The translations under genes were made by a program, and so were the position numbers. A model generated the notes under the pieces. That model saw only the letters and a program-made list of their open reading frames with translations, had not been told where the DNA came from and did not search any database. Source: an uncultured Burkholderiales bacterium (GTDB lineage: Bacteria > Pseudomonadota > Gammaproteobacteria > Burkholderiales > Burkholderiaceae_C). Taken from it: 7,013 nt of DNA. Shown one piece after another: positions 1-6,258 of this stretch; position 1 is the first letter of the stretch; each line of letters begins with the position of its first letter. The stretch spans positions 1-7,013 of the forward strand of contig CAIQIL010000072.1 in the NCBI GenBank assembly GCA_903871865.1. Reading direction: 5' to 3'.

Positions 1-795
1 GCCACCCAGCTCCAGCGTGGCGGGGATCAGGTTGGTCGCGGCGGCTTGCGCGATGACGCGGCCGGTGGCGGTCGAACCCGTGAAGGCGATCTTGGCGATG
101 CGCTTGCTCTGCGCCAGCGGCATGCCAGCTTCACGCCCGTAACCGTTGACGATGTTGAGCACGCCCGGGGGCAGCAGGCCGGCGATCAACTCGGCCAGCA
201 CCAGGATGCTGATGGGCGTGGACTCGGCCGGCTTGAGCACCACGCAGTTGCCCGCGCCCAGGGCGGGGGCCAGCTTCCAGGCGGCCATCAGGATGGGGAA
301 GTTCCAGGGGATGATCTGGCCGACCACGCCCAGGGGCTCGTGGAAGTGGGACGCGATGGTGTTGCCGTCGATTTCCGACAGCGAGCCCTCTTGCGCACGC
401 AGGCAACCGGCGAAGTAGCGGAAGTGGTCCACCGTCAGCGGGATGTCGGCGTTCAGCGTTTCGCGGATGGCCTTGCCGTTGTCCACGGTCTCGGCGTAGG
501 CCAGTTTTTCGAGGTTCTGCTCGATGCGGTCGGCGATCTTCAGCAGGATGTTGGCGCGCTCGCCGGCCGAGGTGGCGGCCCACTTGTCCTTGGCGGCGTG
601 GGCCGCGTCCAGCGCACGTTCGATGTCGGCCGCACCGGAGCGTGCGGCTTGCGTGAAGACCTTGCCATTGATCGGCGAGATCACGTCGAAGTACTGGCCT
701 TCCACCGGCGCGACGAACTGGCCGTTGATGAAGTTGTCGTACTTCGGCTTGAAGGTGACGGGGGCTCCTGCGGCGCCGGGTGCGGCATAGATCAT
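1..795 (-). CDS. exaC: NAD+-dependent aldehyde dehydrogenase, ExaC/AcoD type (partial, N-terminal 265 residues)
   Basis: Aldehyde dehydrogenase superfamily enzyme, which oxidises an aldehyde (acetaldehyde in the ExaC/AcoD group) to the carboxylate with NAD+ in the cytoplasm. The window holds the first 265 codons of about 500. Reading stops inside the LELGG motif (residues 261-265), so the catalytic cysteine, expected about 35 residues later, lies outside. Visible family motifs are PWNFP at 163-167 (Asn165 of the oxyanion hole), KPAE at 188-191 (cofactor-binding Lys188), FTGS at 238-241 (Rossmann turn) and general-base Glu262. The N-terminus beginning MIYAAPG resembles ExaC-type acetaldehyde dehydrogenases. 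The start at 795 is supported by an AGGAGA ribosome site 6 nt upstream. The gene is divergent from an AcoR-type regulator and preceded by a sigma-54-like promoter, so induction by its own substrate or a precursor is likely. Family assignment is firm; the exact aldehyde substrate is inferred. Confidence 0.93.
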   Translation of the reverse strand, partial: MIYAAPGAAGAPVTFKPKYDNFINGQFVAPVEGQYFDVISPINGKVFTQAARSGAADIERALDAAHAAKDKWAATSAGERANILLKIADRIEQNLEKLAYAETVDNGKAIRETLNADIPLTVDHFRYFAGCLRAQEGSLSEIDGNTIASHFHEPLGVVGQIIPWNFPILMAAWKLAPALGAGNCVVLKPAESTPISILVLAELIAGLLPPGVLNIVNGYGREAGMPLAQSKRIAKIAFTGSTATGRVIAQAAATNLIPATLELGG

Positions 796-801
796 GGCGT
801 G

Positions 802-807
802 TCTCCT
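802..807 (-). promoter_or_regulatory. Ribosome binding site of the aldehyde dehydrogenase gene
   Basis: On the minus strand AGGAGA (807 to 802) lies 6 nt before the ATG at 795-793. It is a near-consensus Shine-Dalgarno sequence and fixes the start codon. It is the strongest such site in the window, which fits a gene that is highly expressed once induced. Confidence 0.8.
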
Positions 808-851
808 GTGTCGGTCGGTGGGTGACGTCGGTCGTGTGAAAAAGGTGCGGT

Positions 852-877
852 GACAGGTCTGGTGGAGACAGCCTGTC
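852..877 (-). other. Stem-loop in the predicted 5' leader of the aldehyde dehydrogenase mRNA
   Basis: Read on the minus strand (877 to 852), GACAGG then CTG pairs with CAG then CCTGTC. This gives a 9-bp stem with one bulged A and a 7-nt loop. It lies inside the leader predicted from the sigma-54 start near 898 and ends 56 nt before the start codon. It has no following T-run, so it is not an intrinsic terminator. It could stabilise the mRNA, affect translation, or be a chance fold in GC-rich DNA. The pairing is seen directly; the function is unknown. Confidence 0.35.
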
Positions 878-909
878 GTGGGCTTGTGGCCCGCCGCCCT
901 CTGAACAGC

Positions 910-924
910 GCAGGGCGCGTGCCA
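910..924 (-). promoter_or_regulatory. Sigma-54 (-24/-12) promoter for the aldehyde dehydrogenase gene
   Basis: On the minus strand, TGGCACG (924-918), four bases CGCC, then CTGC (913-910) match the sigma-54 consensus TGGCACG-N4-TTGC with one mismatch in the -12 box. The invariant GG (923-922) and GC (911-910) are correctly spaced, and a pyrimidine precedes the -24 box. The predicted transcription start is near 898, giving a leader of about 103 nt. The divergent neighbour is a sigma-54 activator with an intact GAFTGA loop, and dyad sites lie 116 and 167 bp upstream, so the assignment is coherent. It has not been tested experimentally. Confidence 0.75.
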
Positions 925-928
925 GTCA

Positions 929-947
929 GGGTTGGCCCTGGGTTGGC
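929..947. repeat. Tandem 8-bp direct repeat abutting the -24 box
   Basis: GGGTTGGC occurs at 929-936 and again at 940-947, separated by CCT, giving an 11-bp period of about one helical turn. The repeat starts 4 bp upstream of the sigma-54 -24 element. It could be two half-sites for a protein binding one DNA face. It does not resemble an IHF site, having no A/T-rich core. It may also be chance in GC-rich DNA. Confidence 0.35.
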
Positions 948-1006
948 GCCCCGGCGGATGCCTCGGCGCACAGGGAAGCGCACAGTGCGGCAGATGGCAC
1001 GGTGGG

Positions 1007-1021
1007 TGTCACCCTGTGACA
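1007..1021. promoter_or_regulatory. Putative upstream activating sequence 1 for the AcoR-type regulator
   Basis: A perfect 6-bp inverted repeat with a 3-bp centre: TGTCAC, CCT, GTGACA. Its centre at 1014 is about 116 bp upstream of the predicted sigma-54 start of the dehydrogenase gene, within the usual range for enhancer sites of sigma-54 activators. A second, weaker site with the same core lies 51 bp further upstream. The dyad is seen directly; binding by the neighbouring regulator is inferred. Confidence 0.6.
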
Positions 1022-1059
1022 TGGCACACCCCCACGCCCCGGCACACTGCGCCAAAATG

Positions 1060-1070
1060 ACACAGGGTGT
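1060..1070. promoter_or_regulatory. Putative upstream activating sequence 2
   Basis: The inverted repeat ACAC-AGG-GTGT has the same centre as site 1 read on the other strand, and shares the string CACCCTGTG with it on the minus strand. The centre-to-centre distance of 51 bp is close to five helical turns, so both sites could face the same side of the DNA. This one lies 80-91 bp before the regulator's ATG, so binding here might also affect the regulator's own expression. A poor -10-like CAAAAT at 1053-1058 directly precedes it. Confidence 0.45.
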
Positions 1071-1150
1071 ACCCGCGTGTGGCAGGCGACGGGCGGCGGG
1101 ATACTGCGCCAGCCCCTGCCAGTCACCCCACCCAGCCGCCACCAGACGCC

Positions 1151-3181
1151 ATGACCCTGAGCGCAACACCTTCCGCCTCCACGGCCGACCTCGGTCTGGC
1201 CCGCCGCTGGTTGATGGAGTCCGGCGAGGTGCCCAGCGGCCTGGTGGACGAGTCGCTCAGTCGCTCCTGGGAGCGCAGCCGCCACGCCGGCCTCAGCCCG
1301 GTCGATGGTCTGGGCGAACCGCCGCTGTGCGCCGATGGCGAGTTGCGCCAGGCCCTGTCGGCCGAGCACGACTTCCTGGCCCAGGCCCGCCCTGTCATGG
1401 ACTTCGTGTTCGGGCAGATGCGCGACTCCGGCAGCCTGGTCGTGCTGTCCGATGCCCGCGGCCTGCTGCTGCACAGCCTGGGCGATGCCGATTTCCTCAG
1501 CCGCGCCGAGCTCGTTTCACTGCGCCCCGGTGCGCTGTGGCACGAGGCCGACCGCGGCACCAACGCCATTGGCACGGCCCTGGCCGAACGCCGCGCCATC
1601 GTCATCCACGGCGCCGAGCACTACCTGGAGCGCAACGGCTTCCTGACCTGCTCGGCCGCGCCCGTGTTCGGCCCGGCCGGCCAGTTGCGCGGCGTGCTGG
1701 ACATCTCCGGCGACCAGCGCAGCCGCCACCCGCACACCTTCGCGCTCGTGCGCTCGGCGGCCCGCATGATCGAAGACCGGCTCTTCCATGCACGCCACAC
1801 CCACGAACGCATCGTGCGCCTGCACACCCTGGTCGAAGGCCTGGGCGGCGTGGGCGAAGGCCTGCTGGCCCTGTCGGAAGATGGCTGGGTGGTCGGCGCC
1901 AACACCCTGGCGCAACAATGGCTGCAGCTGGAATCGGCCGGCATCGGCGCGTGCACGCTGGAGCAACTCACCGGAGCGCGCCTGGCCCTGTGGCCGCCCG
2001 GCAAGGTGATGCGCCTGGCCCGCACGGACCGCCCCTCGCTCTACGCCCGGCTGGACGTGCGCCACACCGTCTCTGCCAGTGCAGCCGCCACGCCCTCACC
2101 TGCCCCCGCCTCACCTGCCCCCACCTCGCCGGCATCCCCCGACGCCCGCCAGGCCGATGCCGCCCCGGGCCCCCACGGACCCGAGCTGGACCCCCGCGTG
2201 CAGGAAGCCCTGTCGCGCGCGCGCCGTGTGCAGCTGCAGGGCATCGCGGTGCTGGTGCAGGGTGAGTCTGGTTCAGGCAAGGAAGTGCTGGCGCGCAGCC
2301 TGCACGAAGAGGGCCCCCGCGCGCACCGGCCCTTCGTGGCCGTGAACTGCGCCGCCCTGCCCGAAGGCCTGATCGAAGCCGAGCTGTTCGGCTACGTCGG
2401 CGGCGCCTTCACCGGCGCACGCCGCGAGGGCTCGCCCGGGCGCATCCGCGATGCCGACGGCGGCACCCTCTTCCTCGATGAAATCGGCGACATGCCCCTC
2501 AGCCTGCAAGCCCGTCTGCTGCGCGTGCTGCAGGACCGCGCCGTGGTGCCCGTGGGCGGCAGCAAGCCCGTGCCGGTGGACTTCCAGCTCGTCAGCGCAA
2601 CGCACCTCCAGCTGAAAGACGCCATCGCCGCCGGCCAGTTCCGCGAAGACCTCTACTGGCGCCTCAACGGCCTGACCGTCACCCTGCCGCCCCTGCGCGA
2701 GCGCCAGGACTTCCACGCCGTCGTGCACCAGATGCTCACCCGCATCGCCCACGACATGGGCCTGCCCCGCGCGCCCGAGCTGCACCCCGGCCTGCGCCAG
2801 GCCCTGGCGGCCCACCGCTGGCCCGGCAACCTGCGCCAACTCCACGGCGTGTTGCGCACCGCCTGCGCCCTGCTGGAGCCCGACGCCCACAGCCTCGACT
2901 GGCGTCACCTGCCGGAAGATGTGGCCGACGCCCTGCGCGAGCCCGTGCGCCCGGTGGCCAAGGCATGGGACCCAGCCCATGGCGCCATCGATGCCAACGC
3001 AGACGCCAACGCCGACACCCGCATCCCCGAAGCCAACCTGCGGCGATTGTCGGGCCAGGCCATCCGCCAGGTCGTGGCCGACACCGGCGGCAACATGTCC
3101 GAAGCCGCTCGGCGCCTGGGCATCAGCCGCAACACCCTCTACCGCCGCCTCAAGGACATGGGCAGCGGCGCCGAGCCCTAG
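1151..3181 (+). CDS. acoR: Sigma-54-dependent Fis-family transcriptional activator, AcoR type
   Basis: Enhancer-binding protein of 676 residues that activates sigma-54 RNA polymerase. Domain order is an N-terminal GAF-like sensor (about 70-190, with the AcoR-typical GTNAIGTAL at 136-144), a PAS-like segment (about 220-270), a Pro/Ala/Ser-rich linker (308-345), an AAA+ domain and a Fis-type helix-turn-helix at the C-terminus (about 649-668). The AAA+ domain has Walker A GESGSGKE (371-378), the sigma-54-contacting GAFTGA loop (418-423), Walker B GGTLFLDEIGDM (437-448), LRER with arginine-finger candidates (515-518) and RWPGNLRQL (556-564). It should therefore be a competent activator. There is no response-regulator receiver domain, so it probably senses a small molecule directly. 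The ATG at 1151 was preferred to in-frame GTGs at 1067 and 1079, because those would put the dyad at 1060-1070 against the start; no clear Shine-Dalgarno is visible. The likely target is the divergent aldehyde dehydrogenase. The family is clear; acetoin itself as effector is not shown. Confidence 0.93.
   Translation: MTLSATPSASTADLGLARRWLMESGEVPSGLVDESLSRSWERSRHAGLSPVDGLGEPPLCADGELRQALSAEHDFLAQARPVMDFVFGQMRDSGSLVVLSDARGLLLHSLGDADFLSRAELVSLRPGALWHEADRGTNAIGTALAERRAIVIHGAEHYLERNGFLTCSAAPVFGPAGQLRGVLDISGDQRSRHPHTFALVRSAARMIEDRLFHARHTHERIVRLHTLVEGLGGVGEGLLALSEDGWVVGANTLAQQWLQLESAGIGACTLEQLTGARLALWPPGKVMRLARTDRPSLYARLDVRHTVSASAAATPSPAPASPAPTSPASPDARQADAAPGPHGPELDPRVQEALSRARRVQLQGIAVLVQGESGSGKEVLARSLHEEGPRAHRPFVAVNCAALPEGLIEAELFGYVGGAFTGARREGSPGRIRDADGGTLFLDEIGDMPLSLQARLLRVLQDRAVVPVGGSKPVPVDFQLVSATHLQLKDAIAAGQFREDLYWRLNGLTVTLPPLRERQDFHAVVHQMLTRIAHDMGLPRAPELHPGLRQALAAHRWPGNLRQLHGVLRTACALLEPDAHSLDWRHLPEDVADALREPVRPVAKAWDPAHGAIDANADANADTRIPEANLRRLSGQAIRQVVADTGGNMSEAARRLGISRNTLYRRLKDMGSGAEP
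2096..2125 (+). repeat. 15-bp tandem duplication in the regulator's linker
   Basis: TCACCTGCCCCCGCC (2096-2110) is followed directly by TCACCTGCCCCCACC (2111-2125), with one mismatch. It encodes SPAPA and SPAPT within a Pro/Ala/Ser-rich stretch that joins the sensor region to the AAA+ domain. Being in multiples of three, copy-number change would alter linker length without shifting the frame. Confidence 0.7.
2990..3013 (+). repeat. 12-bp tandem repeat coding for DANA-DANA
   Basis: Two 12-bp units of the form GAYGCCAACGCN encode DANADANA, followed by AD (regulator residues 614-623). The repeat lies in the linker between the AAA+ domain and the DNA-binding helix-turn-helix. It is probably a flexible spacer made by in-frame duplication. 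Confidence 0.6.
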
Positions 3182-3205
3182 AGCCCTGGCCCTGAGAGAG
3201 CACCA

Positions 3206-3225
3206 CGGGCCACCACCCAGGCCCG
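3206..3225 (+). other. Weak stem-loop after the regulator gene
   Basis: CGGGCC (3206-3211) can pair with GGCCCG (3220-3225) across an 8-nt loop, 24 bp after the regulator's stop codon. No T-run follows, so it is at best a weak or Rho-assisted 3' end. The remaining space up to 3300 shows no convincing promoter for ubiG. Confidence 0.3.
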
Positions 3226-3300
3226 ACCCGCGCAAGAAAACGCCTGCGACCCGGGGGTGACGCCGTCAGAAAACCCGCGGCATTGGTTAGCATCTCGTCC

Positions 3301-4008
3301 ATGACGAACGCCGACCCCCAAGAACTCGCCAAATTCTCCGAGCTGGCCCACAAGTGGTGGGACCCGGAGAGCGAATTCCGCCCCCTGCACCAGATCAACC
3401 CCCTGCGCCTGGACTGGATCGACCAGTTCGCCGCCATCCGCGGCAAGCAGGTGGTGGACGTGGGCTGCGGCGGCGGCATCCTGGCCGAATCCATGGCCCG
3501 CCGTGGCGCCCACGTGCTGGGCGTGGACCTGGCCGACAAGCCCCTGAAAGTCGCGCAACTGCACGCCATGGAAGGCGGCGTGGCCAACCTCGACTACCGC
3601 AGCGTCTCGGCCGAAGACCTCGCCGCCGAGAAGCCCGGCGCCTTCGACGTCGTCACCTGCATGGAGATGCTGGAGCACGTGCCCGACCCGTCCTCCATCG
3701 TGCGCGCCTGCACGGCCATGGCCAAACCGGGCGGCTGGGTGTTTTTCTCCACGCTCAACCGCAACCCCAAGTCCTACCTGTTCGCCATCCTGGGCGCCGA
3801 GTACATCCTCAAGCTGCTGCCCAAGGGCACGCACGAGTTCGCGCGCTTCATCCGACCGGCCGAACTGGCCCGCTGGACGCGCGAAGCCGGCCTGGACCTG
3901 CAACAGTTCAAGGGCCTGGAGTACAACCCGCTGACGCGCCGCTACTGGCTCTCGGGCGACACCAGCGTGAACTACATGATCGCGTGCCGCAAGCCGCTGG
4001 TGTCGTGA
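3301..4008 (+). CDS. ubiG: Ubiquinone biosynthesis O-methyltransferase UbiG
   Basis: SAM-dependent methyltransferase that catalyses both O-methylations of the ubiquinone ring (the 2-polyprenyl-6-hydroxyphenol and 3-demethylubiquinol steps). It is 235 residues, close to the usual 230-240 of the family. The N-terminal segment with [15 protein letters not shown] (12-26) and [13 protein letters not shown] (28-40) is characteristic of UbiG. The SAM-binding glycine loop is VVDVGCGGG (51-59), with the acidic ribose-binding residue in GVDLAD (74-79). Motif II is [13 protein letters not shown] (115-127) and the later core strand is [13 protein letters not shown] (143-155). The ATG at 3301 begins [12 protein letters not shown], as expected for the family; a TTG at 3283 would add six atypical residues. 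No good Shine-Dalgarno precedes it. The stop codon TGA shares its A with the ATG of the next gene, so the two are very likely cotranscribed and translationally coupled. Confidence 0.96.
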   Translation: MTNADPQELAKFSELAHKWWDPESEFRPLHQINPLRLDWIDQFAAIRGKQVVDVGCGGGILAESMARRGAHVLGVDLADKPLKVAQLHAMEGGVANLDYRSVSAEDLAAEKPGAFDVVTCMEMLEHVPDPSSIVRACTAMAKPGGWVFFSTLNRNPKSYLFAILGAEYILKLLPKGTHEFARFIRPAELARWTREAGLDLQQFKGLEYNPLTRRYWLSGDTSVNYMIACRKPLVS

Positions 4009-4703
4009 TGGCGGGCTTCACCGGCCTGACGGGCAGCATCGCCTGGCCTCGGCCCGCCACCGCGGTGCTGTTCGACCTGGACGGCACCCTGGCCGACACC
4101 GCAGGCGACCTGGGCGGCGCGCTCAACCGCCTGCGCATCGACCGCGGCTTGCCCCCCCTGCCCCTGGACACGCTGCGCCCCTACGCCTCGGCCGGGGCGC
4201 GCGGCCTGATCGGCCTGGGCCTGGACGTCCACCCGGGCGATGCCGAGTTCGAAGCGCTGCGCACGGCCTTCCTGGCCGCCTACGACCAGTGCCTGTCAGA
4301 AACCACCGTGCTGTTCGACGGCGTGGCCGAGCTGCTCGACACGCTCGAAGCCCAGGGCCTGAAATGGGGCATCGTCACCAACAAGCCGCACCGCTTCACC
4401 CTGCCGGTGCTGCGCGGCCTGGGCCTGGAGGCGCGCTCCGGCACGAACATCAGCGGTGACTCCACCGCGCACGCCAAGCCCCACCCCCTGCCCTTGTTGA
4501 CGGCCTGCCAGGAACTCGGCGTGGACCCGGCCACGGTGCTCTACGTGGGCGATGACCTGCGCGACATCCAGGCCGCACAGGCCGCGAAGATGCCGAGTGC
4601 CGCCGCCGGTTGGGGCTACATCGGCCACAACGGCGAGATCGCCTCCTGGGGTGCCGACGTCATCGCCGCGCAGCCGATGGACTTGCTGCACTGCCTGCGC
4701 TGA
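4008..4703 (+). CDS. gph: HAD-superfamily phosphatase, Gph/MupP type
   Basis: Haloacid-dehalogenase-type phosphatase of 231 residues with all four motifs: FDLDGTLAD (22-30, nucleophile Asp23 and acid/base Asp25), VTN (123-125), Lys157 in AKPHP, and GDD (181-183). The helical cap between motifs I and II makes it subfamily IA. It would usually be annotated phosphoglycolate phosphatase (2-phosphoglycolate to glycolate). The position directly after ubiG, the VTNKPHRF segment (123-130), the VGDDLRDI segment (180-187) and the C-terminal GYIGHNGEIASWGADV (203-218) equally recall MupP, the N-acetylmuramate-6-phosphate phosphatase next to ubiG in pseudomonads. Start and preceding stop overlap as TGATG, so translation is probably coupled to ubiG. 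The N-terminus has about 15 residues more than the family minimum. Phosphatase fold is certain; substrate is open. Confidence 0.93.
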   Translation: MAGFTGLTGSIAWPRPATAVLFDLDGTLADTAGDLGGALNRLRIDRGLPPLPLDTLRPYASAGARGLIGLGLDVHPGDAEFEALRTAFLAAYDQCLSETTVLFDGVAELLDTLEAQGLKWGIVTNKPHRFTLPVLRGLGLEARSGTNISGDSTAHAKPHPLPLLTACQELGVDPATVLYVGDDLRDIQAAQAAKMPSAAAGWGYIGHNGEIASWGADVIAAQPMDLLHCLR

Positions 4704-4724
4704 CCTGCGCTGACCTGCGCAGAC
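4695..4724 (+). repeat. 10-bp tandem repeat across the phosphatase stop codon
   Basis: CTGCGCTGAC occurs at 4695-4704 and 4705-4714, followed by CTGCGCAGAC at 4715-4724 with one mismatch. The first copy contains the final Leu-Arg codons and the TGA stop. The unit is not a multiple of three, but extra copies downstream would not alter the protein because the first stop remains. It is probably replication slippage in a 3' untranslated region. Confidence 0.7.
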
Positions 4725-4732
4725 CGGCCACG

Positions 4733-4756
4733 AAAAAGCCACCCCGCAGGGTGGCT
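4733..4756 (-). terminator. Intrinsic terminator downstream of manC
   Basis: AGCCACCC (4737-4744) and GGGTGGCT (4749-4756) form an 8-bp GC-rich stem with a 4-nt loop. On the minus strand the hairpin is followed by TTTTT (4737-4733), the layout of a Rho-independent terminator 34 bp after the manC stop. In the plus direction the same hairpin follows the phosphatase gene but lacks a T-run, so it should terminate the minus-strand operon better than ubiG-gph. Confidence 0.85.
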
Positions 4757-4789
4757 GGATCTGCCAGGGTTCGGGTGCGTGTCAGGCGC

Positions 4790-6253
4790 TCAGGCCGAAC
4801 GCCCGTAGTTGTCCTGGAAGCGCACGATGTCGTCCTCGCCCAGGTAGCTGCCCGACTGCACCTCGATGATCTCCAGCGGGATCGCACCCGGGTTGATCAG
4901 GCGGTGCACCGTGCCCAACGGGATGTAGGTGGACTGGTTCTCCGACAGCAGCACGACCTTGTCGCCCACAGTGACCTCGGCCGTGCCGCTCACCACGATC
5001 CAGTGCTCGGCGCGGTGGTGGTGCATCTGCAGGCTCAACGACGCCTTGGGCTTGACCATGATGCGCTTGACCTGGAAGCGCGGGCCCATGTCGATGGAGT
5101 CGTACCAGCCCCAGGGGCGGTGCACACGGCGGTGCAGCGTGCCTTCGGAACGCGAGGCTGCGGCCAGCTTGTTGACGATCTTCTTGACGTCCTGGCTGCG
5201 GCTGCGGTCGGCCACCAGCACGGCGTCGGGCGTCTCCACCACGACCACGTTGTCCAGGCCCACGGCCGCGACCAGGCGGCTGGTGGCATGCACCAGGGTG
5301 TTGTGGCTGTCTTCGATCATGGCATCGCCTTGGCGAGCATTGCCATCGGCATCCTGCGCGCTGACCTGCCAGACGGCGTCCCAGGCGCCCAGGTCCGACC
5401 AACCGGCGTCCAGCGGCACCATGCGCACGTTGAAGCCGCAGCCCGGCTGGGCGGGGCACTGCTCCATGACGGCGTAGTCCACCGATTCGGACGGCACGGC
5501 CTGGAACGCCTCCTTGCCCGGGCGCACGAACTGCGCGTCGGTGGTGCGGACATCGAAGGAAGCGCGGGTCGTGTCGGCGATGTCCTGGCGGAAATACGCC
5601 AGCGCGGCGAGCCAGCGCGAGGCGCGCATGACGAACATGCCGCTGTTCCAGAAATAGCCGCCATCGGCCACGTAAGCCTGGGCCGTTGCCAGGTCGGGCT
5701 TCTCGACGAAAGCCGCGACATTGCGCACGCCCTCGGCGTCGGCCGCAGCGGTGCGGATGTAGCCAAAGCCGGTCTCGGGGCGGTCCGGCGTGATGCCCAG
5801 GATGACGATGTCGCCCGCAGCCGCGGCACGCACGGCCTTGCGCAGCGCGGTGGTGTAGGCCGCGGCGTCGGTCACGGTCTGGTCGGCCGGCGTCACCACC
5901 AGGATGGGGTCGCTGCCATCGGCCGTGGCCTGCAGCGCGGCCAGGGTCACGGCCGGCGCGGTGTTGCGGCCCGCGGGCTCCAGCAACAGCGAGGAAGGTT
6001 CGCCCTTCAACTCGCGCAGCTGGTCCAGCACCAGGAAGCGGTGCTCCTCGTTGCCGACCACGCAGGGCTTGGCCACGGCGATGTCCTCACACGCCAGGTC
6101 CTGCAGGCGCAGGTGGGCTTGCTGGAACAGGCTCTGGTTGCCCTGCAGGATGAGGAACTGCTTGGGGTAGAGCGCGCGCGACAGCGGCCACAGGCGGGTG
6201 CCGGAGCCGCCGGCCATGATCACGGGCAGGACAGACAAAGCGGAATGGGTCAT
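4790..6253 (-). CDS. manC: Mannose-1-phosphate guanylyltransferase / mannose-6-phosphate isomerase (bifunctional, type II)
   Basis: Two-domain cytoplasmic enzyme (487 residues, in the usual 470-490 range) of the ManC/CpsB/XanB/AlgA family. The N-terminal nucleotidyltransferase makes GDP-mannose from GTP and mannose-1-phosphate. Its signature is GGSGTRLWPLSR (15-26), then PKQF (30-33), TPADQ (121-125) and FVEKP (182-186). The C-terminal cupin is the phosphomannose isomerase part, converting fructose-6-phosphate to mannose-6-phosphate. It has QMHHHRAEHW (409-418) and YIPLGTVHRLINPG (443-456), which supply the expected metal ligands Gln409, His411, Glu416 and His450. The C-terminal segment EVQSGSYLGEDDIVRFQDNYGR begins at 464. 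The ATG at 6253 was chosen because MTHSALSVLPVIMAGG is the normal N-terminus and GAAGG (6267-6263) lies 9 nt upstream. The gene starts 5 bp after the galE stop, suggesting an operon and coupled translation. GDP-mannose would feed exopolysaccharide or O-antigen synthesis. Confidence 0.96.
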   Translation of the reverse strand: MTHSALSVLPVIMAGGSGTRLWPLSRALYPKQFLILQGNQSLFQQAHLRLQDLACEDIAVAKPCVVGNEEHRFLVLDQLRELKGEPSSLLLEPAGRNTAPAVTLAALQATADGSDPILVVTPADQTVTDAAAYTTALRKAVRAAAAGDIVILGITPDRPETGFGYIRTAAADAEGVRNVAAFVEKPDLATAQAYVADGGYFWNSGMFVMRASRWLAALAYFRQDIADTTRASFDVRTTDAQFVRPGKEAFQAVPSESVDYAVMEQCPAQPGCGFNVRMVPLDAGWSDLGAWDAVWQVSAQDADGNARQGDAMIEDSHNTLVHATSRLVAAVGLDNVVVVETPDAVLVADRSRSQDVKKIVNKLAAASRSEGTLHRRVHRPWGWYDSIDMGPRFQVKRIMVKPKASLSLQMHHHRAEHWIVVSGTAEVTVGDKVVLLSENQSTYIPLGTVHRLINPGAIPLEIIEVQSGSYLGEDDIVRFQDNYGRSA

Positions 6254-6258
6254 TTGCT

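Noticed and set aside
46..825. A 259-codon open frame on the plus strand opposite the aldehyde dehydrogenase.
   Set aside because: The opposite strand encodes family motifs throughout; this frame is Gly/Val/Asp-rich antisense.
1007..1021. The TGTCAC-CCT-GTGACA dyad as a CRP/FNR-type site.
   Set aside because: The arms and 3-bp spacer do not fit TGTGA-N6-TCACA or TTGAT-N4-ATCAA. Placement relative to a sigma-54 promoter favours an enhancer site.
995..1027. Two TGGCAC strings on the plus strand (995-1000 and 1022-1027), considered as sigma-54 promoters for the regulator.
   Set aside because: Neither has a TTGC-like -12 box at the required spacing.
850..2265. A 471-codon open frame on the plus strand overlapping the regulator in another frame.
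   Set aside because: It is a Pro/Arg/His-rich low-complexity shadow; the regulator frame holds every AAA+ motif.
3206..3225. Stem-loop after the regulator gene as an intrinsic terminator.
   Set aside because: Only 6 bp of stem and no T-run on the plus strand; listed only as a weak structure.
2273..3235. A 320-codon open frame antisense to the AAA+ domain.
   Set aside because: It is the mirror of a conserved coding frame with no recognisable domain.
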